DNA of 64,000 bases. It comes from Alopecurus myosuroides. Its lineage: Eukaryota > Streptophyta > Magnoliopsida > Poales > Poaceae. The notes beneath the pieces are model-generated. The model saw only the letters and a program-made list of their open reading frames with translations, had not been told where the DNA came from and did no database searches. The position numbers and the translations under genes were made by a program. The DNA lies in assembly GCA_028641055.1 (NCBI GenBank), contig CM054060.1:165692416-165756415 (forward strand). Reading direction: 5' to 3'. Shown here in pieces: positions 1 through 10,829 of this stretch (within the stretch, counting starts at the first letter, position 1; the number at the start of each line of letters is the position of its first letter).

Positions 1-1432
1 AGGCCCGGCGTGGTTTTGAGGCCTGCTAGTGTCGACCCTAATTAGGAAAAGGGTCTTGTCTACTGATCCATGATGAGCGCACTAACCGCATGTGGGAAGC
101 GTGTATGGGCGCCCCCCTCAATTTGATTCGATTCGCATCTCGTCCAAATCGCCACACTTAGTTCGGGCTTTCCATTTGATGCATGCATGTGCAGGTGCGA
201 ACCCTTGGCGCCAGGGTGGAACTTTTGTAGTCGGCATTTAGGGCGGCGTGGTCTTAGAGTGCTATGAGGGTCCCCCTTTTCTTCGTGGGGGCTCGATTAG
301 CCGCGCATGCACAGCATGTGGTTCTTTGGGCTTGATGCGAAGAAGATTTGAGTTGTGTTGAGTGCCCCGCTTGGTGGAAGGGCCATTCCATCTGGCGGGT
401 TATTCTTACGTGTACGGCCAAATTGGTGCATCCATGCAGGGTTAAATCTTCTCGAGAAGCCGTGTTTTCCGCGGTTATGGATGACTTGGTGAAAGTACTG
501 GCTAACAAGTACTCAGAACAACTTACACCTAACTAATGATAACTTGACTAGTAATAGTCTTATTGACACAATAACTTGAACCGTCATTAATCCAACTGTG
601 TGAGTTATCCTTGGATTGCTTCTTTGGATAAGGGGCGAGATCCAGGATGGGTTTGTTTGGGAGTTAGTAGTAGTTGGTTACGATACGCTATCTTATCCCC
701 TTTCTGTTAGCCGGAAGTTGTAGCATGTTTCTGTAGTTGGTTAGCGCAGCCCGCTGCCGCATCTTTTGTATCACCCTTTCTCTCCGTTGAACCCAAAGCA
801 TCTGTGCTTGGTGTTGATGGGTACACTTTGGTATCTTGTGAGTCTTGCTTGCCAGTACGTTTATGTACTGACCCCTTTGGGGCTGTGGTTTCCGCAGACT
901 ACGTTTCCGAGGATCCCCTTGGTGGCTACTACGTGGAGTATGACGAGGCTGCTGACGAGTAGATAGCGGACCCGGGCAGGATCCGAGACTTCGTGGATGG
1001 GCTCCGTCTTTTAGTTTCCGGCCTCTTAGGCCTATTTGGATCTTGTCTGTACTCAGACACTTTGGATGCTTCCGCTGTGTTGTAATGATGAATTGTTGGG
1101 ACATGTGTCCTCTGGATGATTGTATTTGCTATCTCTTCTCTAGTGAGAGCTATTTGCAACTTATTTCAATCTTTTGTGTCTTAGAGATATGTTGTGATAT
1201 CGCTTGTTCAAATGCCGTTGACGTACCATGTGTGTATGTTATGAAGTACGTCAACGGAAGTGTCCTGATTTCTATGGGATGGTTTGCGCAGACGATGGAT
1301 AGTAGAGAATGGTTGTCACACGTTTACGTGTTGGCCTGCTCATATTGGGATGCGGGTGCCGGTATGCCCCGTAAGCCATTTGTTCTACTATTTAGCGGAC
1401 TGTGAGTATCCCCTAGAAGTCAGGGTGCGACA
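1..1432 (+). repeat. 3' part of a long LTR (LARD-like family), cut by window start
   Basis: The right 1.43 kb of a long LTR ending GGGTGCGACA at 1432. It matches, in reverse complement and over its whole length, the solo LTR that starts at 19762, and more distantly the solo LTR ending at 61630. No primer-binding site follows the CA end, so this is either a solo LTR or the 3' LTR of an element lying to the left. Short open frames in it (for example 929-1159 on the minus strand) recur in the other copies and have no protein character; I regard them as non-coding. Confidence 0.85.
432..480 (+). repeat. Conserved core of the long LTRs
   Basis: A GC-richer block centred on the palindrome CTTCTCGAGAAG followed by CCGTG. 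It recurs in the same LTR orientation at 20714-20760 (minus), 47642-47689 and 54943-54990 (minus) and 60810-60857 (plus), always about 0.8-1.1 kb from the LTR 3' end. Its function is unknown. Confidence 0.75.
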
Positions 1433-1455
1433 AGTATGTAGTAATTACAATCCTT

Positions 1456-2036
1456 CTAATTAGCAAAGCAATATTCAAGTATATCATAAATCTCATATTT
1501 ATAAGGTGCATCATCAATATTTTCAAGAAAATAGGCAATTTTGAATGCACCCTTCCAAGAAATAAATTCCTCAACTTGTTCCACATCATAAAAGTCATAA
1601 TTTCCCTTAACATAAGAAGATATGGTAACATTATCATTATACTCACATTGAAAATGGAGGTGTTTATACCTCCTACAGCAACAAGATTTATCAAAGCAAT
1701 TAGTAACATTATAAGTGGAGCACAAGTTTTTAGCATAGGCATGCAACTTATTAATTTGCTCCCATAAGTGTATCCCTTTCTGTGACAATCGGTGTTCCTT
1801 GTAATATTTTTGTTGTTCATCTGTGAACCCACCTTGACAATAAGATCTAGTTTCAAAGATATCAAACATTGATAGCAAGCATGATAAAGCAAGTAACAAG
1901 AAAAACAATAACAAAGTAAAGAGATTGGAAGTGAGAGACTCCCCCTGCAGAAATTCTCTTCCTCCCGGCAACGACGCCAGAAAAATCGTTGATGGTCGAC
2001 GTTGACGAGGGAGTGTTTGCTTCTTGATGACTTTGA
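1456..2036 (-). pseudogene. Small ORF of a Sabrina-like element, with hydrophobic segment
   Basis: Open frame downstream of the primer-binding site of the minus-strand Sabrina-like element. A strongly hydrophobic leucine/phenylalanine stretch of about 23 residues (about 1858-1926) looks like a membrane or signal-anchor segment; it is followed by a cysteine-containing polar region with tyrosine-rich motifs. No gag, protease or polymerase motif is visible. The frame is open upstream through the primer site into the LTR, but the only methionine in the hydrophobic part is near 1869, so the true start is unclear. The element is cut at 1432/1433 by the adjacent long LTR. I believe similar ORFs occur in non-autonomous Sabrina-type elements; the function is not known to me. 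Confidence 0.4.
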
Positions 2037-2039
2037 AAT

Positions 2040-2056
2040 CCCCAGCAACGGCGCCA
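2040..2056 (-). other. Primer-binding site, tRNA-Asp type
   Basis: On the minus strand this reads TGGCGCCGTTGCTGGGG, matching the complement of the plant tRNA-Asp 3' end with one mismatch. It lies 10 nt inside the LTR boundary at 2067 and fixes the orientation of the element as minus. Confidence 0.8.
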
Positions 2057-2066
2057 AAAAACTTGT

Positions 2067-3128
2067 TGATGGGGTGTGTAGTTGCACTCGTTGGTAAACC
2101 CCAAGAGAAAGGTTGTGAAGAGTACAACGGAAAGTTTTCCCTCAGAAAAAAAACCAAGGTTGAATCGACCAGTAGGAGGACAAGCAACTTCTGAAGGTTG
2201 ATGCAGTTGATGTGGTAGGGTGCACTACCGGTTCAGCAGCAACGTGGAACCTACACAACACAATCAATTCACTTTGCCCCAACGAAGCACTGAGGTTGTC
2301 AATCTCACCGTTTTTGCTGATAACAAAGAGGTTAAATGTATGGTGTGGAAAATAGTAGGAGAACAATGTGAAAACAGTAGTAGCAGTGTGAAAATGGTGG
2401 AAGCGGTGTGAAAACAGTAATTGCAGTGATTGTATTATCAGTATGAGAAAATGGACCGGGTCCACAGTTCACTAGTGGTGTCTCTCCATAAAAGATGGGT
2501 AACATGTGTGGTGAAAAAATAAAAGCTGGGCAATTGATAGATAATAAAACATGCATGACATGATGATTACTATGTGATTCATGTGGGCATTACAAAAAGA
2601 CTCATAGACCGTTATCCAACTGCATCTATGACTAATAATCCACCCTCAGAATATCATCCGAACAATCTTTGGGTATTAAGTTGCAAGCAACAGATAATAG
2701 CAGTAAGCAAAGTGTGTAATGTAAACTGTGTAAACATCATTGTTTTCTCCCTAATGGCAACAACACATCCTCCATCCGTCACGTTTCTATCACTCGAGCG
2801 CATATGCAAAGGAGTCATGAACCCACTATCGAGCATAAATACTCTCTCTTGGAGTTACTAGTATCTACTTGGACAGAGCATCTATTAACAACGGAGAGTA
2901 TGCAAGATCATAAATAACATACACATGAAGATAACATGATAGATTGATAATCAAGAGGCATATCATTCAATAATCATCGGATCCCAACAAACACAACATG
3001 TAGCATTACAATAAGATGATCTCGATCATGTAGGGCAGCTCACGAGATCTAAACATGAGGCATAAACAGGACATAACAACCATCTAGCTACTATTATGGA
3101 CCCGTAATCTAAAGATGAACTACTCACG
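2067..3128 (-). repeat. Sabrina/WHAM-like Gypsy LTR, 3' part
   Basis: On the minus strand this is the second part of an LTR ending ACACACCCCATCA just before the primer site. It contains the degenerate CACCACTAGTG block near 2470-2485 that also marks the LTRs near 25160 and 32670. It was split from its 5' part (17346-17880) by the 14.2-kb element at 3129-17345, flanked by TSD TCACG (3124-3128 and 17346-17350). Confidence 0.8.
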
Positions 3129-4071
3129 TGATGTAGCCCACCGTATTCAACCAAGCACAACATCGATACACAACAAGGTGAACTCACTCCTATCTCCGTA
3201 TGTTTTCAGTGACTTGGTGAACGGTGCTCTACCTCATGAAATACCCCTCTACATGCATAGGTGGGATCACCACATGGAGACCCAAGAAGGTGCCCAAGAT
3301 GCTCAAGAACACATTCAAGAAGGTGCACATGAAGCTAGGAAGGAAGCGGGTGAAGACGGCGTCAAGATCGGAGCTCCGAGGTGGAAGAACGGAGGGAAAA
3401 GGGGGCTCCCGGCCTCACCCCCAGCCAGGCCGGCCTCCCCCACCTCAGGCTGGCCCCCTGGCCGAGCAGGCCGGCCTCCCCCTTCCCCACCCTGGCCTCA
3501 GGCCGGCCAGCTCCTCCCCCCAGGCCGGGCAGCAGCCCGAGGGCGCCGACCCCCACCCCGGCCTCCCAGGCCGGCCCCCCTGTTTTGTGCGGAAAAGCCC
3601 CTTTTTGGCTCCATTTTCACCCACCTACCCCCCTAGGCTATATAAGGGATCCCGGTGGCTAGATATAGGGTTTAGGGATGATTTGAGAACTTCGGGCTAT
3701 GCCCTTGTATCCCTCTTGTGAGGTGACTCCTCTTACGAGGCTACTCCTATGATGTGTATCTAGGACCGTATCAAGATCTCTCCAAGGAGCTACTCTTTCA
3801 CCTTGTGATTCTAGTAGCGCTTGCCAACCTTCCCCTTGCGGCTTCTGTTGGATCGGTGGACCGACCGGTGAGAGGAATCGGCTTCAATTAGCGTGTTGTT
3901 GACTTGGGTTTGCGATCCCTCGTAGGCTTCACGAGTTATCTTCCCCCTTTTGTGTTTCTGCACGTTTGCCCTCGATTTCCCCTCGATTCCCCCTCTCGCG
4001 TTCATCGCGTTCTTCGTTCGTTCTTGTCGATTCGTGAAGATCGGGCCAACTTAGAGGTCAACACCTCATCA
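3129..4071 (+). repeat. 5' LTR of the 14.2-kb element
   Basis: 943 bp, starts TGATGTAGCCCACCG and ends CACCTCATCA. A GC-rich part (about 3410-3590) consists of imperfect AGGCCGGCCTCC-like units. A TATA-like motif (CTATATAAGGGA, about 3638-3650) just after it suggests the promoter of the element. Confidence 0.9.
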
Positions 4072-4073
4072 TC

Positions 4074-4086
4074 TGGTATCCAGAGC
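4074..4086 (+). other. Primer-binding site, tRNA-Met-like with one extra base
   Basis: TGGTATCCAGAGC, two bases after the LTR end. It equals the common plant initiator-Met primer site TGGTATCAGAGC with one inserted C. Confidence 0.75.
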
Positions 4087-5315
4087 TAGATTGACACGAA
4101 TCCGACACCCCACCCCCTCCCCTACCACCAATTTTTCTTCTATCCATCATAAATTCGAAAATTTGACCAAAAATAGCCGAAAGGGATTTCGACCGATCTC
4201 TTGATTCGTTGAGTTTTTCGTGGTTTTTCTTCATAGATTTGTTGCCAAAAACCATTCCCCACCTTCCTATTCAGCCACATTTCCGAATTTGTCCAAAAAA
4301 TTTCTTGATTTGGGAGAAATTTCGTGAGCAAAAATTTCAGAAAAATCCTGGTCTTCGATTCTTGGACAGATTTTGTATCTTGTTTTTCTTTGTCGTCGTT
4401 GCTTCGATTTGAGTGAGGCAAGTTCCTACGCGTCGCCATCGACATCGCCTACGCATCTACATCATCGGATCCACACGACATCGACATCCACCGGCCGCAA
4501 GTCCGAGATCATCCACCGCATAGGTATAACTTGCTTCCGCTTGAACTAACCCATTCCTTTGTGTACCTTACCTACTTGGACTAGTTCTTTTACACCGCTT
4601 GGCATCGCATTTGTGGCACCGAGAGTGCGAGTTTTGCGCTTGTGAGAGACTAGCTACGAGTAGGCATTGGCATTTGGGAATCATCTCCGCATCATCATCA
4701 TCAAAAATAAAAATAAAAAGGAGAAAGAGCAAGAAGCAAAAAGAGCCAAAAGAAGCAAAGATCGATGCCAATTGCTATCATTTGTAGGAACGCATAGCTT
4801 CTTATCGCAAGAGAGAAGAGAGTGACTGGTTGTCACATTGTGAATCTTGTTGCCTCTAATTAATTGCGGTTTGAGCTAGCGTCCTCCTTGCGTTGGTGTG
4901 GCATTGAGCTTAGTCTTCGATAGGTACATTTCGTCTCCGCTCGTCCATTGGCCGCACTAACCCCATTTATCACTTGTGTGTGTGTGTGTGTGTGTTTTTC
5001 GTTTCCACCATAGCATTTTCCTCCACTAGGTTTGGTTTTCGTGCTTAATTTTCTTTGATTCTTCTCCACGTTTGACAACAAACTTTTCTTTGGATTTGTC
5101 GTTTTCTCGCCACATTACTAACCCATTGCCATCCACCCATAAGTCGTGTGTGTTTTGGAGCGTGTTTTTGGGATCTTTTGAACTCAAGTCACTTCATTCT
5201 TTTTGCTATCGGTTTCTCTTGGCTTGGTCCACTAGTTTCCAACATTTGCTCAAAGGTGTGGTTTGAGCTCTTAGGTCCTCACACTCTATATATACACTTG
5301 CGCTTGTGACTAACC
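4087..5315 (+). other. Non-coding leader of the 14.2-kb element
   Basis: About 1.2 kb between primer site and ORF. It contains a (GT)n run at about 4975-4995. The only open frames are short and unconvincing. Confidence 0.6.
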
Positions 5316-8300
5316 ATGTATAGCGAGAGCGGATCATATGGAGGCCATGATGACCATGATGAGTCCATGATGGACCACTACGACTACAACGAGCTAGACA
5401 TGGACCTCCACTCCTTCGAGAATGACATGGTGGACGACCACTACTACGAGCACGACGTCGTGGATGACCACTACTACGAGCATGACATGGTGGATCACCA
5501 CCACCACTACGACCACGACGTCGAGCTCTACACCGACTACTCCTCCCCAAGCATCATCGACATGGAGGAGCACCACAACCACCACGCCAACTTCGACTCC
5601 ATGAGCTACAACGACATGAACCACTACTACAACAATGACACCGCAAGCTTGGATGACGAGATGGAGCCCTAGTACACCGACAACGCATCCTCGAGCATGA
5701 CGGAGTTCTACACCGACAATGACTCCGACATGGACGAGCTCACCTACAAGCACTTCCTCTCCAAGCTTCGGTGGCCAAGACATCACATGTCCGATGGTTC
5801 ATGCTCACCACCATGGAACTTCAAGGAGAATGCCAAGGCCAACACAAGACAACTCCCTTCAACCTCAAGATGGTGCAACGACAAGAAATCCGACAAGTTG
5901 GCAACATCAAGATTGTCAACATCAAGACGGCGCCACAAGAAGGACATCATCGAGGCCCCATCAAGCGAGAAGACCAATAATCCAAGGCATCCGAATGACT
6001 TTCGGAGTCATCCCACAAATGAAGTGCGGGAACGCCGCAAGCTTCGTCATCGACAAGCTTCAAGCTATCATCATCAAGCTCATCACCACGATCGTCGCCA
6101 TGATCATCATCGACACATGGAAGAGAGTGGTACACCCACCTCACCGCATCTTACACCACAAGTTCCACGACGACATTGGTTTGAGCATCGCTCGCCATCA
6201 CCACTACCTCGACCTCGACACCGACAAGGCCGTGGTGACCCTCTTCAAGATCACCCTCTACGACCGGATATTCTTCATCACCCACCTTCTCCAAGCTCGA
6301 CTCATGACTATGGTCTACATGGCTTCGTGGATGGTGCTTGCCCACATTCAAGGCTTCCAAGGCAAAATGTGTGTCACCACCATAATGACCACCAAGACCA
6401 AGGCCATTCTCAAGAAAGTGCCTTCGACATGGCTTCTAGTGAATGCCTCCCTCAACTCCACCACAATGACCATCGGTGCCATCCTCTCCATCATGATCGC
6501 CATCGCCAAACCAACGAGGATGACCCACATGAGCTTCCACCGCCTATCTTTGATGAAGACCCAAATGAGAGAACTTCTCAACATCAAGCGAGTGCGAATG
6601 CTCCCTATGGCTTGTCTTTCCCCATCTTCCAGGAAGACCCCATTGAGCGCCACCATCGACAACAACCAAGTGGGATTGCTCAATTTGCTACTTCACTTCC
6701 CATCTTTGATGAGGACCCCTATGAGCACCACCATCATCAACAACCACGTGGGCATGCTACAAATGATCTCTCACTTCCTCTCTTTGATGAAGACCCCTAT
6801 GAGCGCCCACTTCGACCATCACTAGGCACGGATGCTACTCATGATCTCTCATTTCCCATGTTTGATGAGGAACCTCTTGAGCGACCACTTCAACAACAAG
6901 CAAGTGAAGACCTCTCACTTCCTATTTTTATGAGGACCCACATGAGCGACCTCGTCAACATCAAGCAAATGGAGATGCTATCCATGATTCTTCTTCTCCC
7001 ATATTGGATGAAGCACCACATCATCTAGGCCATGAAGACAACGACTTGAGCGCCATTTGCCTCCATGTTACAAGGTGCAAGGACCATGAGCGTCATCATC
7101 CATATGAGGAATGGGAGCCTCCACCTCATCTTCACCAAGATTGTGCTTTCTATTCGCACCCCGCCTTGGACAAGGATCAAGAACATCCTCGCCATGGACA
7201 CTATGATACCACTACCTCGTCAAGGCAAGAGGCAAGAGAAACCTCACCACCAACACCCAACCTCAACTTAGATGAGCGACATACTTTGAAGAAGGACAAA
7301 GGACGTCATGATGAAGCACATGAGCAAGGTCTACATTGCCATATATGTCATGATCCTCCTCCTTCTTCATCACATGAGGCGAGTTTCACTCCATCACCAC
7401 CGCTACACCTACATCATGTGCGACATTCCATGAGGAAGAACTATGACCTTCATGATCAAGAACATGAGCTTCCCTCATCGCCACAAGCGCAACACCAACA
7501 TCAAGAGTGTGAAGCTATTCCTCCCATGACACAAGATCAACATCACCATATGCATGAGGAGACCACTCTACCACTCTATGATGAAGACGTTGATGCATGT
7601 GACATTGTCAAAGAGGCTCATCCCTTGCCATCATCTCTAAGGCATTCTTCTTCTTCGTCTCCAATGACACAAGTGCCAACTTCGACCATCCACAAGAGAT
7701 CTTCCAATGCTACCAATGAGATGATCATGGTTTCCAACCAAAATGGTGACCATGCCTACATGAGTGAAGGCCAATACTATGCCTTGCACCAACTAGCTCT
7801 CAATTCCTTGGACATGCCGACCAATGGTGACGAAAGCGTCTATTGCAATGAGGCCACGAACTCATCGCGAGTGTTGACACGAGTTCTTCAAGCCTAACCT
7901 CAAGATAATGACCAACGATGCAACCTCTCTAGAGTCGGCGTCAATGGCCCATCTATCATTGATGGAGGTAACGACGAATTGGGTGACACTCTCCCCTTGA
8001 CTTCAAAGCATCTCATGCCAACCTCCACAAGGCCACGCTCAAGCCACCATTCTAGCCAAGGATATCTTCTTCATCATCATCATCGACCATTTGAGGATGC
8101 TACAAGGCATGGCTTACACTACCACATCACGGAGATGATGGAGCCTTCTTCGCCACAAGCCATGACCCTACCTTCTCCTCCAAGAAAGCCACCCTTTCCA
8201 CACTTGAAAATCAACCCAAGAGATGAGATGATTGAGTCCTCCTCGCCACATGTTATGACACTACCGACTCCAAGCAATGCAACAACTTCGACAAACCCGC

Positions 8301-8805
8301 ACACCTCTTGTGCAAAGACTTTGGAGCCTTCTAGTGTCTCCTCTAAAGTTTCTAGTGAGATGAGTGGTGAGAGAGAGATCCACCATCACGTGAGTGAGAG
8401 CCACAAGCCCATAATGAGTGGAAAAAGCATGAGTGTTCCTAGATGCATTGCCATGATAGCCATTAATAGTGAGTTGAGAGTTGTGAGCAAAACCCCATGT
8501 GTGCTTATCGACACTAACGGCTTACCAACTTTCTCTCCATCTTTGTTGTCTATTTTGCAGATATTTGGTGACCCTATCAAGCATCCTCGACATCATCGAC
8601 TTCTCCACATACAAGGCTCTCCACATCGCATGAACATCGACAACGACTTGAAGAGTTTGAAGGAGCACATTACGCTCGTCATGATCCACATGGAGATTTA
8701 CAAGAGCTTCTACGACAAGGCATCCTCCATCCACACTCCTCAAGTCAAGATCTACACGGTGCGTCACAAGCACTTCGCAATCAACGACTTCTACACATAC
8801 ATCCC
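5316..8805 (+). pseudogene. His/Asp-rich repeat ORF, 5' part, degenerate
   Basis: Begins at an ATG (5316) and encodes a protein very rich in His, Asp, Tyr and Glu. The frame is broken by an in-frame TAG at 5670-5672, a one-base shift near 6930 that moves coding to another frame, and an in-frame TAA at 7895-7897. Composition and repeats continue across each break, so this was one long ORF of about 1370 codons including its 3' part at 15734-16346. Residues encoded by about 6541-6930 form about six units with the core IFDEDPYER followed by His/Gln-rich spacers. The insertion at 8806 falls between codon positions, and the frame resumes in phase at 15734. I recognise no domain. It could be a highly derived gag-like protein or a captured low-complexity host sequence. 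Confidence 0.65.
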
Positions 8806-10218
8806 TGATGCATGCAAAATGCATACATGAACTTTGCATGTTATTACTTGTTTTTCCTACATATTAGCAACTTATATTCATGTTTTATAATGATTTGGGG
8901 GATTTTCTGAACAATCCCCCTTCTTTTGGTTCTAACCCTGTTTTTTCCAGAAAACGTACTTTTTAGTGTTTCAGACTTTCCGGGAGCTTCGGGACTCCAA
9001 AAAGGGCAAGGCCAAAGAGCATGGTTCATAATTTTCGAGACGAAGACCATGTGCCAAAGTAGAGGGCCAAAAGGCCAACCAGGTGGAAAACAGGACCCTC
9101 CATGCGGCCAGATTCGTTGGCCGCGTGTGGGGCCCCCTTTTTGCCCCCGTGGCTCCGATGCCGTCGATCTTTCTTCTCCCGAGTGTCTCGTGACCTAAAA
9201 ACGACTATATAAAGGGTCCACTGGCCTTTTCGAGAAGGAGGCGGCGCCGAGATACGAAACCACGAAACAGAGAGACAGAAGGCTGCCGCCGGAGAAGATC
9301 GGAGGGGGGAAACACCGCCGGGATCACCCTTGGAGGGCTCCACCCCCCTCCGGCGTGTTCATCATCAACATCTACAGAAAGATCAGCTCCATCTCTCCAC
9401 TGTAATCTCTTGGCAAACACGATGTATGATGCAATACTATATTCCCTTGATGTATTGTGTCTCCCCGTCTATGTTTGAGTAGTGAATTGTTCTTGGCAAT
9501 GGTGAAATAGTTCGTTGATTGGTTGCATACAAGTTTGTTATCTTCTATGATTGTCTTTATGTACAATATATGAGTGCACGCATATGTTGGGGAATGCATG
9601 TAAGGTGATCACCGGTAGCATAGTGGAGTGGTGGTGACTTGGGAGTGACAGTAACCTGAGACCGAGCCACAAAGTTAAGTTATTGGGGGATATATATAGG
9701 GGACCTTAGAACGTACGGCTATGGTGGGACTTTATGTCTTCATCAATCTTGTGCAGTCATTTACTTGGCCACATGATCCATCATAAGGGGTTGTAGATCA
9801 TTTACTTGACTATACCTATTCATGGCTCCTTCCTAGAAGAAACAACTAAGACTAAAACATGTGCTTCACTAATTGTGACAACCACACGAACGAACCACCT
9901 ATTGCTAGAACACTTGCTCCCTTGAGATACTTGAGATATTTGCTGCTTGCTACTTGTGAAACTTTCTTAGAAACTTGCTTTAGGATTACTTGCATTTTAA
10001 ACTTGCTTCACTAGTTACTAGACAAACCACACTCCACGTCACTTGCTTTTAATTAGTTAGTTCCTTTTAGTCAAACTTATTGCTTTGCATAAACAGCCAT
10101 ATAAGAGGGTTATAGGGCTTTAGAGAATACATAGCTTACCTTCAGCTCCTCGTGGGTTCGACACTCAAATACTTATCAAAAGGTACTACAATTGATCTCC
10201 TGCACTTGGGAGTCATCA
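8806..10218 (+). repeat. 5' LTR of the 6.9-kb element
   Basis: 1413 bp. A TATA-like ACTATATAAAGGG at about 9204-9216 is probably the promoter. The open frames 8926-9198 (plus) and 9026-9343 (minus) recur in the 3' LTR and are not considered genes. Confidence 0.9.
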
Positions 10219-10228
10219 AGCACTTTTC

Positions 10229-10247
10229 TGGCGCCGTTGCCGGGGAG
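10229..10247 (+). other. Primer-binding site, tRNA-Asp type
   Basis: TGGCGCCGTTGCCGGGGAG, ten bases after the LTR end; it is a long exact match to the complement of the plant tRNA-Asp 3' end. Confidence 0.9.
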
Positions 10248-10322
10248 CGTTGTGCTAAGCTTTTATTCTTGTTTGCATTGCATACTAACATATAAACCTA
10301 AAACACACAAAAAAATTATAAA

Positions 10323-10829
10323 ATGTTAAACAACCAAACAATTTTAGAACTGTATAATATCTACCTTGAATTCGGACATGGAGTGTTTGAGGAGAAATTG
10401 AAAAATTATTTGCACAACAATCATATTTGTGGTAGTACTAATTCTTTGAACACCTTTATTGCTAAGGAAAACCTTGAGCTTGGGGAAGTTTGTCTTGATG
10501 AATATGATATTTTTAGTCCCCCTACTATTGAGGATAAAAATGATATGCTTGCTGATTCTATGGAAAGTTTTAAGCTTGGGGAAGTTGGTTTTGATGAGCA
10601 TGATATTTCTAGTTCCCCAAGCTTGGAGGAGAAAATTCACTTTGATGATATTATGCCTCCTATATATGATGATTGCAATGAAAATTATGAATGTTTAACT
10701 CCCACTATCACTAATGAGAATTTTACTTATGTGGAGAGTAGTGATTCTTTTATGCATGTAGCTCATGATAAGAATGTTTTATGTGATATTCATATTGTTG
10801 AATCTATTCATGATGCTACTGAAAATTGA
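10323..10829 (+). CDS. Acidic 168-residue protein of the 6.9-kb element, function unknown
   Basis: ATG at 10323, about 75 bases after the primer site, closed by TGA at 10827. It is the only intact coding frame in the internal region. The protein is acidic and rich in Asp, Glu and Asn. It holds an internal duplication: the motif LGEVCLDEYDI (codons near 10480-10510) recurs as LGEVGFDEHDI (near 10576-10610), each followed by a short Ser/Pro stretch. No zinc knuckle, protease or polymerase motif is seen. Its position fits a gag-like or packaging role, but that is inference. Confidence 0.55.
   Translation: MLNNQTILELYNIYLEFGHGVFEEKLKNYLHNNHICGSTNSLNTFIAKENLELGEVCLDEYDIFSPPTIEDKNDMLADSMESFKLGEVGFDEHDISSSPSLEEKIHFDDIMPPIYDDCNENYECLTPTITNENFTYVESSDSFMHVAHDKNVLCDIHIVESIHDATEN

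Noticed and set aside
5394..5786. Val-rich minus-strand frame and Thr/Ser-rich plus frame (5422-5604)
   Set aside because: Out-of-phase readings of the His/Asp codon repeats.
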